This document shows, in pieces, positions 9,922-19,331 of a DNA stretch of 64,000 bases. A model generated the notes under the pieces. That model did not search any database. It was given only the letters and a program-made list of their open reading frames with translations, and was not told the origin of the DNA. Origin of the DNA: Blautia sp. (lineage in GTDB: Bacteria > Bacillota > Clostridia > Lachnospirales > Lachnospiraceae); the NCBI GenBank assembly GCA_022769545.1, contig JALEJS010000034.1, forward strand, positions 78,088 through 142,087, given 5' to 3'. A program made the translations under genes and the position numbers. Numbering within the stretch: position 1 is the first letter of the stretch; every line of letters starts with the position of its first letter.

Positions 9922-9970
9922 TAAATCAGAAAAAGCTCACCAGTTTTTTTAAAAAAAGGAGGGACTCATT

Positions 9971-11152
9971 ATGAAATTCAAAAAATTAACAATCGCAGCT
10001 GTTGCAGCACTGGCAGTTGCAGCTACCGCCAGCCTGGCAAACGCAGCAGAGCCGGTTGATCCCGCAGATGTAAAAGTGGGTATTATCTACATCGGTGATG
10101 AAAATGAAGGCTATACCGCAGCTCATATGGCAGGTATTGATGCCATGCAGGAAGCACTTGGACTGAGCGATGACCAGGTTATTGAAAAAACGCTGATCGG
10201 CGAAGACGAAACCTGTGCAGATGCTGCATTTGACCTTGCAGACCAGGGATGCCAGATCGTTTTTGCAAACAGCTTTGGTCATGAGACATACCTGATGGAA
10301 GCCGCAGGAGAATACCCGGATGTTCAGTTCTGCCACGCTACCGGTTTCCAGGCAGCATCCAGCGGACTGGCAAACATGCACAACTATTTTGACAACATCT
10401 ACGAAGCACGTTATGTTTCCGGTGTTGTTGCCGGCATGAAGCTGAATGAGATGATCGCAGACGGAACCATCACCGAAGAGGAAGCCAAAATCGGTTATGT
10501 AGGTGCATATCCCTATGCAGAAGTTATTTCCGGTTTCACCTCCTTCTATCTCGGTGCAAAAAGCGAATGCCCGAGCGTAACCATGGAAGTAAAATATACA
10601 AACAGCTGGGCAAGCTTTGACCTGGAAAAAGAATGTGCAGACGCTCTGATTTCTGACGGCTGCAAACTGATCGCACAGCACGCAGATACTACAGGTGCTC
10701 CTACTGCCTGCCAGGCAGCCGGCATCCCCTGCGTAGGCTACAATGTTTCCATGATCGAAACTGCTCCGGATTCCGCACTGACATCCTCCACAAACAACTG
10801 GGGTATTTACTACACATATGCAGTTCAGTCCATCATCGACGGAACTGAGATTGACACAGACTGGACCGCAGGTCTGGCAGACGGTGCCGTTCTGATTTCC
10901 GACCTGAACGAAAACGTAGTTGCAGAAGGAACTGCTGAAAAGGTTGAAGAAGTGGAAGCAGCCATCATAGACGGTTCTCTGAAGGTATTTGATACTTCCA
11001 CATGGACAGTAAACGGAGAGACACTGGACAGCTATGTAAAAGAAGGCTCTGATATCGACTATATCTCTGACGGATATTTCCATGAATCCGAATACGGCTC
11101 TGCTCCTGCATTTGACATCATCATCGACGGCATTGAGTGTGTAGCAGAATAA
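9971..11152 (+). CDS. BMP-family ABC transporter substrate-binding protein
   Basis: A 393-residue extracytoplasmic binding protein of the Bmp/Med family (PnrA-like), usually for nucleosides or related purine compounds. VGIIYIGDENEGYTAAHMAGI opens the first lobe. Typical family segments include ANSFGHETYLMEAAGEYPDVQFCHATG and VGYVGAYPYAEVISGFTSFYLG. The N-terminus is a signal peptide (LAVAATASLANAAEP) with an ANA-type cleavage site and no lipobox cysteine, unusual for a Gram-positive binding protein. It is followed by two hairpins and then the ATPase and two permeases, so the four genes are a complete importer. A strong ribosome site (AAAAGGAGGG) and promoter suggest high expression. Substrate is inferred. 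Confidence 0.93.
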   Translation: MKFKKLTIAAVAALAVAATASLANAAEPVDPADVKVGIIYIGDENEGYTAAHMAGIDAMQEALGLSDDQVIEKTLIGEDETCADAAFDLADQGCQIVFANSFGHETYLMEAAGEYPDVQFCHATGFQAASSGLANMHNYFDNIYEARYVSGVVAGMKLNEMIADGTITEEEAKIGYVGAYPYAEVISGFTSFYLGAKSECPSVTMEVKYTNSWASFDLEKECADALISDGCKLIAQHADTTGAPTACQAAGIPCVGYNVSMIETAPDSALTSSTNNWGIYYTYAVQSIIDGTEIDTDWTAGLADGAVLISDLNENVVAEGTAEKVEEVEAAIIDGSLKVFDTSTWTVNGETLDSYVKEGSDIDYISDGYFHESEYGSAPAFDIIIDGIECVAE

Positions 11153-11174
11153 ATTCATTACAAAGACTGTTTGG

Positions 11175-11234
11175 TACTGCAGGGAATCATTCCCGGTTCC
11201 CTGCAGTATTGAGGGCTGATTTTGTATCAGCCCT
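11175..11234 (+). terminator. Two tandem hairpins between binding protein and ATPase genes
   Basis: The first stem is TACTGCAGGGAA (11175-11186) with its complement at 11197-11208. The second is AGGGCTGAT / ATCAGCCCT (11212-11234) followed by TATTTACTTT. This is probably a leaky terminator or mRNA-protecting structure that keeps the binding protein more abundant than the membrane subunits. Confidence 0.65.
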
Positions 11235-11264
11235 TATTTACTTTAGAAGAGGAGGAGGAAAGAA

Positions 11265-12806
11265 TTGGAGCAGACATACGCCATTGAGCTGAAAAACATA
11301 ACCAAACGATTTGGCAGTGTCGTGGCAAACGACAAAGTAAACATGTCCCTGAAAAAGGGCGAGATCCTCAGCCTGCTCGGGGAAAACGGATGTGGAAAGA
11401 CCACTCTGATGAACATGATTTCCGGTATCTATTATCCGGACGAAGGAAACATTTTTATGGATGGAAAAGAAGTATCCATCCGTTCCCCGAAAGATGCCTT
11501 TGAGCTGGGAATCGGTATGGTCCATCAGCATTTCAAGCTGGTGGATATTCTCACCGCGGCGGAAAATATCGTTCTTGGCCTTCCCGGAAAACAGGTTCTG
11601 AACATCCGCCAGGTAGCTGCCGAAATCAATGCTCTTGCTTCCAAATACGGTTTCGACATCGACCCGAACAAAAAGATCTACGACATGTCTGTTTCTCAGA
11701 AGCAGACCGTGGAAATCATCAAAATGCTGTACCGCGGTGCCCGCATTCTAATTCTGGACGAACCGACCGCCGTACTGACCCCGCAGGAATCAGACCGCTT
11801 ATTTGAAGTCATGCGCAACATGCGAGATGATGGCTGTTCCATTATCCTGATCACGCATAAGCTTCACGAAGTATTATCCGTATCGGATCGGGTGACCATC
11901 CTTCGCAAAGGCAAATACATCGGTACCGTAGAAACTGCACAGGCCACTGTCTCCTCGCTCACCGAAATGATGGTTGGCGAAAAGGTGGAGCTGAATATTG
12001 ACCGGCCGGATCCGGTCAATCCGGTAAAACGTCTGGAACTGAAAAATGTCACCTGTAAAAACATCGAAAACGTCACTACTCTGGATCATGCTACCCTCAC
12101 CGCTTACGGCGGCGAGATTCTTGGCATTGCGGGAATTGCCGGCGGCGGCCAGAAAGAGCTTCTGGAAGCGATTGCCGGACTGCAGCCCATGACAGAGGGC
12201 GAAATTGACTACTACCCGAACGATTCCCAAAAAGCGGAACGGATCTCCGGCATGGATGTCACCAGCATCCGCAAGCTGGGTGTCCGTCTGGCTTTTGTCC
12301 CGGAAGACCGTCTCGGAATGGGACTTGTCGGTTCTATGGATATGACCGATAATGTCATGCTTCGAAGCTACCGCAAAGGCTTTTCCCAGTTTCTGGACCG
12401 GAAAACTCCCGGAAAGCTGGCAACCGAAATCAAAGACCGGCTGGAGATCGTTACTCCCAGCATCACCTCTCCGGTCAGCAGAATGTCCGGCGGAAACGTA
12501 CAGAAGGTTCTGGTCGGCAGAGAGATTGCACAGAATCCCAAGGTTCTGATGGTTGCCTACCCTACCCGCGGTATCGACATCAACTCATCCTACACCATCT
12601 ATCAGCTTCTGAATGAGCAGAAGCAGCAGGGTGTCGCTGTAATATGTGTCATCGAAGACCTGGATGTTCTTCTGGAATTATGTGACCGAATCGCGGTTCT
12701 GTGCGCCGGTCAGATTACCGGTATCGTGGATGCCCGTTCTGTGACCAAAGAAGAAATCGGGGTACTGATGACCAAACATGAGAAGGGAGGCGCAGCCCAT
12801 GCATAA
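11265..12806 (+). CDS. BMP-type ABC importer ATPase (two nucleotide-binding domains)
   Basis: A 513-residue duplicated ABC ATPase of the simple-sugar/nucleoside (CUT2-like) type. The first domain has Walker A GENGCGKTT (residues 39-47) and MVHQHFKLVD at the Q-loop. DMSVSQKQTVEI stands in place of a classical signature, followed by LILDEPTAVLTP. The second domain has a degenerate Walker A (GIAGGGQKE) and a good signature (MSGGNVQKVLVGRE), which is standard for this family. The start is TTG at 11265, chosen by the strong GGAGGAGGA site just upstream. It overlaps the next gene by 8 nt. It energises import of the ligand held by the upstream binding protein. Confidence 0.93.
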   Translation: MEQTYAIELKNITKRFGSVVANDKVNMSLKKGEILSLLGENGCGKTTLMNMISGIYYPDEGNIFMDGKEVSIRSPKDAFELGIGMVHQHFKLVDILTAAENIVLGLPGKQVLNIRQVAAEINALASKYGFDIDPNKKIYDMSVSQKQTVEIIKMLYRGARILILDEPTAVLTPQESDRLFEVMRNMRDDGCSIILITHKLHEVLSVSDRVTILRKGKYIGTVETAQATVSSLTEMMVGEKVELNIDRPDPVNPVKRLELKNVTCKNIENVTTLDHATLTAYGGEILGIAGIAGGGQKELLEAIAGLQPMTEGEIDYYPNDSQKAERISGMDVTSIRKLGVRLAFVPEDRLGMGLVGSMDMTDNVMLRSYRKGFSQFLDRKTPGKLATEIKDRLEIVTPSITSPVSRMSGGNVQKVLVGREIAQNPKVLMVAYPTRGIDINSSYTIYQLLNEQKQQGVAVICVIEDLDVLLELCDRIAVLCAGQITGIVDARSVTKEEIGVLMTKHEKGGAAHA

Positions 12807-13875
12807 AGAACCGTTTCTGCGTATGTCCAAAAGAGAATCCATCGGCCTCGGCAAGGTCATCCTGATATATGCCGCAGCTCTGCTTATGGCCCTGATCGTC
12901 AGTGCCGGTGTCATTGTGGCACTGGTGCATATGAATCCGGTGGATGTATATAAAGCCATCTTTGACGGAGCTCTTGGCAGTAAACGCCGTATGTGGATCA
13001 CCATCCGTGATATGCTGATCCTTCTGTGTATTGCCGTAGGTCTGGCACCTGCATTCCGGATGCGTTTCTGGAACATCGGCGCAGAAGGCCAGATTCTTGT
13101 GGGCGGTGTCGTTTCGGCCGCGCTTATGATCAATCTGGGAGGAAAGATCCCGAATATTCTGCTTCTGGTTCTCATGTTCGCAGGCAGTGCCGCAGCCGGA
13201 ATGATCTGGGGATTGATTCCAACGATCTTCAAGGCTTCCTGGAAAACGAATGAGACCCTGTTTACGCTGATGATGAACTATATTGCCATGCAGGTCGTTA
13301 CCTTCTGCGTGGTATTCTGGGAAAACCCGAAGGGTTCCAACTCTGTCGGCATCATCAATCAGTCCACCCGCGCCGGCTGGCTTCCGAAAACACTGGGTAC
13401 CGATTACTTCTGGAACATTGTCATTGTTTCGATTCTCACCGTTGCAATGTTCATTTATCTGAAATACAGCAAGCAGGGCTATGAGGTTGCTGTCGTCGGA
13501 GAAAGCGAGCGGACCGCGCGCTATGCCGGAATCAATGTCCGCAGAGTGCTTCTGCGCACCATGGCCATTTCCGGTGCCATCTGCGGAATTGCAGGATTTA
13601 TCCTTGTCAGCGGCTCCGGCCATACCATTTCCACATCCACTGCCGGAGGACGCGGATTTACCGCTATTATCGTTGCATGGATGGCGAAATTCAACACCTT
13701 TATCATGGTGCTGATTTCTTTCGGAATCGTGTTCATGGAAAAGGGATCCATTCAGATTGCCTCACAGTACGGCCTGAACGAAAACGCATCCAGCATCATC
13801 CTGGGAATCATCCTGTTTTTCCTGATTGGTGCAGAATTCTTTGTCCGTTATAAAGTAGAACGAAATCATAAATAG
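12799..13875 (+). CDS. BMP-type ABC importer permease 1
   Basis: I start it at ATG 12799 (MHKEPFLRMSKRES), which has GGGAGG at normal spacing; the ORF-track start is 7 codons earlier inside the ATPase gene. The 358-residue protein has about eight or nine hydrophobic segments. Family segments include PAFRMRFWNIGAEGQILVGG and NETLFTLMMNYIAMQ, of the BPD_transp_2 permease family. It overlaps the ATPase stop (ATGCATAA), so the two are translationally coupled. It pairs with the next permease to form the channel. Confidence 0.92.
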   Translation: MHKEPFLRMSKRESIGLGKVILIYAAALLMALIVSAGVIVALVHMNPVDVYKAIFDGALGSKRRMWITIRDMLILLCIAVGLAPAFRMRFWNIGAEGQILVGGVVSAALMINLGGKIPNILLLVLMFAGSAAAGMIWGLIPTIFKASWKTNETLFTLMMNYIAMQVVTFCVVFWENPKGSNSVGIINQSTRAGWLPKTLGTDYFWNIVIVSILTVAMFIYLKYSKQGYEVAVVGESERTARYAGINVRRVLLRTMAISGAICGIAGFILVSGSGHTISTSTAGGRGFTAIIVAWMAKFNTFIMVLISFGIVFMEKGSIQIASQYGLNENASSIILGIILFFLIGAEFFVRYKVERNHK

Positions 13876-13887
13876 GAGGAAAATGCG

Positions 13888-14868
13888 ATGAGTACAATTA
13901 TCATTTTTATACAAAAAGCAATCGTACAGGGCATGGGAATCCTGTTTGGAGCAGAGGGCGAGATTCTGACAGAAAAATCCGGAAATCTGAATCTTGGTAT
14001 TCCCGGAATCATGTATATGGGCGGAATTGCCGGACTGATGGGCGCATTCTTTTATGAAAAGAGCACGGAAAACCCCAATTCCTTCGTTGGTATGCTGATT
14101 TCTCTGCTCTGTGCATTTTTATGTGCCACACTGGGTGGTCTGATCTACAGTGTTCTGACCATCACCCTGCGGGCAAATCAGAACGTCACCGGTCTTGCGT
14201 TGACCACCTTCGGCACCGGCTTCGGCAACTTCTTCGGAGGTTCCATCTCCAAGCTGGCCGGCGGTGTCGGTCAGATTTCGGTTGCCACGACCGCCAAGGC
14301 CTATCAGACTAAAATACCGGGACTTTCCAAAATACCGGTGATCGGAGATATCCTTTTCTCGTATGGTTTTCTCACCTACGTTGCTCTGATCCTGGCTGTC
14401 ATTCTTTCTTTCTTCCTGTTCCGCACAAGAAAGGGACTGAACCTCCGTGCGGTGGGAGAGAATCCGGGAACGGCAGATGCGGCAGGCATCAACGTGACAA
14501 AATACAAATATCTTTCCACCTGTCTCGGTGCCGGAATTGCCGGGCTGGGCGGTCTGTATTTCGTCATGGAATACAGCGGCGGAACCTGGACAGACAACGG
14601 ATTCGGTGACCGCGGATGGCTGGCAGTTGCTCTGGTTATTTTCGCGATGTGGAGACCGCTGAATGCCATCTGGGGCTCTGTTCTGTTCGGTGCCCTGTAT
14701 ATCCTCTATCTGTATATTCCGGGGCTCGGCCGAAGCATGCAGGAAGTATTTAAAGCGCTTCCGTATCTGGTAACCATCATCGTTCTGATCATTACCAGCT
14801 TCCGTAAGAAAAAAGAGAATCAGCCTCCGGCAGGTCTGGGTATCCCATACTTCCGTGAGGAACGATAA
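13888..14868 (+). CDS. BMP-type ABC importer permease 2
   Basis: A 326-residue integral membrane protein of the BPD_transp_2 family and second half of the channel. LFGAEGEILTEKSGNLNLGIPGIMYMGG is typical of the second permease in this transporter class; AVGENPGTADAAGINVTKYKY is the conserved cytoplasmic coupling loop. It begins 12 nt after permease 1 with an AGGAGG site and is last in the operon, followed by a strong terminator. Confidence 0.92.
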   Translation: MSTIIIFIQKAIVQGMGILFGAEGEILTEKSGNLNLGIPGIMYMGGIAGLMGAFFYEKSTENPNSFVGMLISLLCAFLCATLGGLIYSVLTITLRANQNVTGLALTTFGTGFGNFFGGSISKLAGGVGQISVATTAKAYQTKIPGLSKIPVIGDILFSYGFLTYVALILAVILSFFLFRTRKGLNLRAVGENPGTADAAGINVTKYKYLSTCLGAGIAGLGGLYFVMEYSGGTWTDNGFGDRGWLAVALVIFAMWRPLNAIWGSVLFGALYILYLYIPGLGRSMQEVFKALPYLVTIIVLIITSFRKKKENQPPAGLGIPYFREER

Positions 14869-14887
14869 AAACAAAAAAACACTCCCT

Positions 14888-14926
14888 ATGGCAGTGATTC
14901 CATGCAGGCTATGGAATCACTGCCAT
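14888..14926 (+). terminator. Terminator of the BMP transporter operon
   Basis: Perfect 16-bp stem (ATGGCAGTGATTCCAT and complement) with a 7-nt loop, followed by TTTTTGC. It may also serve the convergent minus-strand gene at 14984, since A residues lie on the other side. Confidence 0.85.
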
Positions 14927-14983
14927 TTTTGCGTATGAGCGTGTTCGTCTATGGATTTGACAGCAGATGACCGGAAGTAATAT

Positions 14984-16105
14984 TTACTGTCTGTTTCGTG
15001 TCAGGAGAAAGCCGCTGGTAAGCGCAGTAAAGGGTGCAACCGTAACCAGTCCGAAGCTTCCCACCACCGTATCCAGAAGCTCCGCAGATACATACTTGTA
15101 ATTTAATATGTTTCCAATGGGTGTCCCCTGCGCCATAAAGGTCATCAGAAGGGCGATATACCCTCCGGAATAAGCCAGAAGCAGTGTGGTCGTCATGGTA
15201 CCCATTGCGGCACGCCCCACATTCATTCCCGAACCGGCCGCTTCTCTCCAGCCGATTCCCGGCTTCTTTTCAATCACCTCATTCACCGCCGATGTGATAT
15301 CCACCGACAGATCCATCATTGCTCCGGACGCTCCGATCAAGATCCCGCTCATAAAGATTCTTGTCAGATTCAGATCCTGATAGCCGGAATACAGTAGACT
15401 TTCGGAATAAGCCATCACTGCCCCGTGAATTTTAAATGCATCCGTGAACAGACATCCCATCACACAGGTCACCAGAACTCCCAGAAGAGCGCCGCTGCTG
15501 GCTGCAATGGTTTTGCGGCTGAAGCCGTATACCAGAAAAATGATCAGTACCGTAAGGAATGCCGTAATCAGAATCCCGCACCAGACCGGATTGATTCCCC
15601 GCAGATATGCCGGAACCAGGATTTTCCATATGGTCAGAATCGTGATCACAAAAGAATAGACTGCCCGCAGGCCGGTCCGCCCGGCAAACAGTACAAGCAG
15701 AGCCACAAACAGTCCGCCCAGCAGCAGCTCCTTATCCACCCGGTAATGATCGCTCATCATGACCGACAGGATTTCATTGTCACGGTAGCTGATCACCACC
15801 TGCGCAACGTCTCCCTCCCGGAACATTTTATCGCTTTCCAGAGAACCGCTGAGCATGTTTACTGCCCGGGTTTTCTGCCCTTTGAACTTTCCTCCCAGAA
15901 TTTCCACCTGACAGTACTGCTCCCCGGACTGAATCAGCCCGGAGTTGGTAACGGTACTCTCGTCTGTGGAAAGTACTCTGGCTCTCACACGGTCTGTACC
16001 TTTATAAATGACAGCATCCTCATAGCCCGTGGGAAGGGCCATGAGGATACCGATCAAAAGAATTGCCAGAAGAGAAACGGAATTCTTTTTCAGTATTTTC
16101 AGCAT
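14984..16105 (-). CDS. YibE/F-like family membrane protein
   Basis: A 373-residue protein with an N-terminal membrane anchor and a soluble segment (residues about 35-125, KGTDRVRARVLSTDES through VVISYRDNEILSVMMSDHYRVD). Seven or so hydrophobic helices follow. This is the arrangement of the YibE/F-like family, whose function is not established. Conserved-looking polar positions lie in the membrane part (GASGAMMDLSVDITSAVNE). The start codon is one base after the stop of the upstream alkaline phosphatase gene, so the two are translationally coupled, suggesting a role near the cell surface or in transport. That link is inference. Confidence 0.85.
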   Translation of the reverse strand: MLKILKKNSVSLLAILLIGILMALPTGYEDAVIYKGTDRVRARVLSTDESTVTNSGLIQSGEQYCQVEILGGKFKGQKTRAVNMLSGSLESDKMFREGDVAQVVISYRDNEILSVMMSDHYRVDKELLLGGLFVALLVLFAGRTGLRAVYSFVITILTIWKILVPAYLRGINPVWCGILITAFLTVLIIFLVYGFSRKTIAASSGALLGVLVTCVMGCLFTDAFKIHGAVMAYSESLLYSGYQDLNLTRIFMSGILIGASGAMMDLSVDITSAVNEVIEKKPGIGWREAAGSGMNVGRAAMGTMTTTLLLAYSGGYIALLMTFMAQGTPIGNILNYKYVSAELLDTVVGSFGLVTVAPFTALTSGFLLTRNRQ

Positions 16106-16106
16106 A

Positions 16107-17642
16107 TCAGTTTACTCCTGTCAAAGCAGCCAGTTTGTTATAGATATCTGTATTATCATAATATCCTTCAAACTGCTCCTGTCCATTGCCCATAGCAAAT
16201 ACTTCCACAGGAAGTCCTGTATGTGCATAGGAGGAGAAGCTGATACCGGATTTGTTGTTCAGAATATGTGTGATGGTAACAGTCAGCGGCTCATAACTTC
16301 CATACAGAAGATATTCTTCCTGCCCGAATTCCTCCTCGTCACCGGTTCTGGACATGGTTTCTTCGTATGCTGCCTTCAGTTTGTCATATTCATACTGCGT
16401 CAGTACCAGGGATCCGGTATCCTCAGATTCCGGATGGGAATCTACACTGTCCTTCTGCGCTGCTGCCTCATTCTCTCCGGCTGGTGCCTGAAGACCAAAC
16501 AGTTCTGTCACATCTGCCATGACCGTGTCAAAATCTGTTTTGTTTTCTTTATAGGCAGAAACGTAGTCGGAATCAAACCTGGCATAAGAAAGCTTCTGAT
16601 TGCTGATATTTGCAAGGAAGGTATCATAATCTGTTCCCGCAAATCCGATCGTCAGGCCACCGGTCTCATGATCGCCGGTCACCAGAATCAGTGTTTCTTC
16701 CGGATGTTCCTCATAAAAATCCACAGCCTTTCCGATTGCATCATCCAGCGCGACGGTATCCGTAATGGTAGCTGCCGCATCATTGGCATGACATGCCCAG
16801 TCAATTTTTCCGCCTTCCACCATCATGAAAAAGCCGTTGTCATTGTCCAGAACCTCGATTCCCTTCTGCACATAATCTGCCAGGCTCCAGTCTCCTTCTT
16901 CCAGATCCATTTCATAGCTCATGGCACTTTCATCTGCCAGATTCTCATCGATGATAATGGTCTTTCCGGTCTCTGCTGTCACTGCCTCTGCTTCCGCCGT
17001 TGTCATGGCTAACGTGTATCCTGCATCCTTTGCCAGCTCATAGAGATCCTCCTGATCTCCCTCTGCTCCGGTTGTCTTTTTCAGGCCGCCTCCGGCGAAG
17101 TAATCGAACTCACTGGCAATCAGTTCCTGCCCAATCTCATAGTAGCTGTTTCGGGATGCCTGATGTGCATAGAAGGCTGCCGGTGTGGCATGGTTCAGGT
17201 TTACAGAGGAAAGAATTCCGACCTTATATCCCAGCTGTTTTTTCAGCTTTTCCGCGATGGTCTCATAAGCTGTTTCCATCTTCTCATCCATATTAATGGT
17301 TCCGCTGTAAGTCTTATGTCCTGTGGCAATAGATGTGGCTGTGGAAGCGGAATCCGGACAGAAGGATGTGCTGTCATAAGTCTGCGCGGATCCGGCAACC
17401 GAAAATGCCATCATATTCAGCTTGCTCTCGCTGGTAAGAATCTCATCTTGGTCATCCTCAATGGCATTCAGATAATAATTTGTGGTCTGAATCTGCGGGT
17501 AGCTCATTCCATCCCCGATAAACAGGAAAATATATTTGGGTGTCTTTGTTTCTTCCGCTGCCATAACATTCCGGGGAACGGCCACTCCCGGTACCGTCAT
17601 GCTGGCTGCAAGTAATAATGCTCCGATTTTTTTTGCTTTCAT
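16107..17642 (-). CDS. Secreted alkaline phosphatase
   Basis: The start at 17642 (MKAKKIGALLLAASMTVPGVAV) gives a proper signal peptide and has AAGGAG upstream; the ORF-track start adds 19 residues with no ribosome site. The product is 511 residues. Metal-ligand motif FLFIGDGMSYPQ and the nucleophile segment DSASTATSIATGHKTY (Ser near 98) mark the alkaline phosphatase superfamily. DWACHAND, VTGDHETGG and the C-terminal histidine segment SYAHTGLPVEVFAMG carry the other metal ligands. A Glu-rich insertion (AGENEAAAQKDSVDSHPESEDTG) lies late in the sequence. Known role: release of phosphate from esters outside the cell. No Pho box is obvious in the 150 nt upstream. Confidence 0.93.
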   Translation of the reverse strand: MKAKKIGALLLAASMTVPGVAVPRNVMAAEETKTPKYIFLFIGDGMSYPQIQTTNYYLNAIEDDQDEILTSESKLNMMAFSVAGSAQTYDSTSFCPDSASTATSIATGHKTYSGTINMDEKMETAYETIAEKLKKQLGYKVGILSSVNLNHATPAAFYAHQASRNSYYEIGQELIASEFDYFAGGGLKKTTGAEGDQEDLYELAKDAGYTLAMTTAEAEAVTAETGKTIIIDENLADESAMSYEMDLEEGDWSLADYVQKGIEVLDNDNGFFMMVEGGKIDWACHANDAAATITDTVALDDAIGKAVDFYEEHPEETLILVTGDHETGGLTIGFAGTDYDTFLANISNQKLSYARFDSDYVSAYKENKTDFDTVMADVTELFGLQAPAGENEAAAQKDSVDSHPESEDTGSLVLTQYEYDKLKAAYEETMSRTGDEEEFGQEEYLLYGSYEPLTVTITHILNNKSGISFSSYAHTGLPVEVFAMGNGQEQFEGYYDNTDIYNKLAALTGVN

Positions 17643-17792
17643 AATAATCTCCTTCATTTCTTCCATTTTGTATCCATGGATTTCTCTTACAGGACACAAT
17701 ATAAAAGAGAAATATTAAATGAAAGCACCTGTTTTTGCTAAATTCCGGTAAAACCTGCACAAAGCCTGCCCCCCCTCCAGGAGTATCATGAA

Positions 17793-17832
17793 AAAACGAC
17801 ATGTCCCTTTCAGAAATTGAACATGCCGTTTT
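17793..17832 (-). terminator. Terminator after the polysaccharide deacetylase gene
   Basis: On the minus strand AAAACGGCATGT pairs imperfectly with ACATGTCGTTTT across a 16-nt loop, followed by a T run. It lies 70 nt past the stop at 17904. The rest of the 17643-17903 gap holds the leader of the phosphatase gene and no gene. Confidence 0.6.
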
Positions 17833-17903
17833 ACAATCTTTATTTTATCTCTGCCTCGGAATGTATCTCTCACCGTTCACTCCGGCTGCTGCAGCATCCC
17901 GGA

Positions 17904-19178
17904 CTATTCACTGTAGTCCGAATCATAGCTGTCATAGTCATAGCCATAACTCTCATCGTAATTTTCGCTGTCATAACTGCTGTCATAGCTGCTGTCATAA
18001 CTTCCGCTGTCGGAAGAATCCGAAGAAGAACCGGAATCCTCCGTCACTGCAGCTTCCTCCCCGGATCCCTCGTAACCGGCTACCTGCCCGGAATTGAGAG
18101 AGCTTGCCCAGAAGTCGGAATAATTCGCACTCTGCAGAGTTACGCCTTTGGCCGCTGCCATCTCACTTAAGGTCACCAGCTTATATCCTTTTTCCACCAG
18201 TTCCGGAATGATCCGCAGCGAAGCTTCCACGGACGGCTGATGTATGTCATGCATGAGAATAATGGAACCATCCGTCAGATCGCCATTCATAATGGAATCA
18301 TAATCCTGCTGAGCATCCAGAAGAGACCAGTCCAGAGAATCCAGCGACCACATGAAGAACGGCTTTCCTACCGCCTCAATGATTTCCTGATTGTAAGAAC
18401 CATAGGGTGCCCTCGCAACCGTGGATGCCTGTCCGCAGGCTTCTATCAGAGCTGCGTCTGTATCCGTGTACTGCTTTACCGCCTCATCCAGACTGACTGT
18501 TGTCAGCTGCGTATGATCCCAGGAATGGCTTCCCAGCTCACATCCGATTTCCAGCATCCTCTTGGGGATGTCCGGGTAGGAGCTCACAAGCGATCCCAGC
18601 ATAAAGAACGTTGCATGTGCATTGTTCTCTTCCAGGCAGTCCAGAAGCTGATCTGTATACTGACCGGGGCCGTCATCATAAGTCAGTGCCAGCATCGGGC
18701 GCTGTTTGTCCGGATTGTATGTCCCGTCATCGTTAAAATAATAGTCATTAAATCCCTTGCTCACCCAGCCGGTCTGTATGTATCCATTCTGATCAAAATA
18801 GTATGTAGATCCGTCAATTTCCTGAAAACCGTCTGCATAAAAGGTTCCGTCTGTATTCTGATACCAGCGGCCATTCTCGCCGTCATGCCAGCCCGGTGTT
18901 TTTTCCGTAATTTTATCCGTGTCCGCCCCGCCCTTCAACGGCTGCCGGACTGCTGCATCCGGATCCGTCTCAGCTGCATCCACTGTCTGTTGTTCCGTCA
19001 CGGAACTCTCTGTCTTTCCACCGCCGGAACGGTGCATGATCGGTAAAATGATTCCCCGGATGACAAAAATCACAACCAGAATTGCAGCAACTGCCATGAC
19101 CCCCAGTCTGGTCAGCTTCCGTATCATCATCTGCCTTTTTTTCCTGCGCATTCTCTCGCGCATTTTCCGCTTATCCAT
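17904..19178 (-). CDS. Membrane-anchored polysaccharide deacetylase with cell-wall-binding repeats
   Basis: A 424-residue protein. A strongly basic N-terminus (MDKRKMRERMRRKKRQMMIRK) precedes one transmembrane helix (residues about 28-50), so the rest is outside the cell. Residues about 95-150 carry choline-binding/glucan-binding-type repeats (GRWYQNTDGTFYADGFQEIDG, STYYFDQNGYIQTGWV). The NodB domain follows, with TYDDGPG near 164 holding the catalytic Asp pair, HSWDHTQL the zinc histidines, and ARAPYGSYN. The C-terminus is a low-complexity Ser/Tyr/Asp tail. Family role: removal of acetyl groups from peptidoglycan or other surface glycans. Promoter at 19232-19260. Confidence 0.9.
   Translation of the reverse strand: MDKRKMRERMRRKKRQMMIRKLTRLGVMAVAAILVVIFVIRGIILPIMHRSGGGKTESSVTEQQTVDAAETDPDAAVRQPLKGGADTDKITEKTPGWHDGENGRWYQNTDGTFYADGFQEIDGSTYYFDQNGYIQTGWVSKGFNDYYFNDDGTYNPDKQRPMLALTYDDGPGQYTDQLLDCLEENNAHATFFMLGSLVSSYPDIPKRMLEIGCELGSHSWDHTQLTTVSLDEAVKQYTDTDAALIEACGQASTVARAPYGSYNQEIIEAVGKPFFMWSLDSLDWSLLDAQQDYDSIMNGDLTDGSIILMHDIHQPSVEASLRIIPELVEKGYKLVTLSEMAAAKGVTLQSANYSDFWASSLNSGQVAGYEGSGEEAAVTEDSGSSSDSSDSGSYDSSYDSSYDSENYDESYGYDYDSYDSDYSE
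17908..18030 (-). repeat. Low-complexity Ser/Tyr/Asp repeat tract in the deacetylase tail
   Basis: Iterated TCATAGCTG/TCATAACTG-type units on the plus strand encode SYDSSYDSSYDS and then YDYDSYDSDY. The repeats are in frame, so length variation would not disrupt the gene. Confidence 0.7.
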
Positions 19179-19231
19179 GTAATGTAACCCCTTATATCTG
19201 AAAACATTCTCTCTTAAAATTCTTCTTTTTT

Positions 19232-19260
19232 ATAATACATCATTCGCCAGAGAATTACAA
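19232..19260 (-). promoter_or_regulatory. Promoter of the single deacetylase gene
   Basis: On the minus strand TTGTAA and TATTAT are separated by exactly 17 nt, about 55 nt upstream of the start at 19178. The 241-nt gap 19179-19419 holds this promoter and the terminator at 19332-19366. Confidence 0.6.
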
Positions 19261-19331
19261 TTCATTTCCATAAACTAAATCATTTTTTTAGAATTATTTT
19301 AATTTTTATTCCTGTTTTTCTCCGATAATAA

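Noticed and set aside
7748-9952. 734-residue plus-strand ORF
   Set aside because: Antisense shadow of glgB and its flanks; no domain and no ribosome site.
9986-11158. 390-residue Cys-rich minus-strand ORF
   Set aside because: Shadow of the BMP binding-protein gene; the cysteines come from reverse-complemented GCA/ACA codons.
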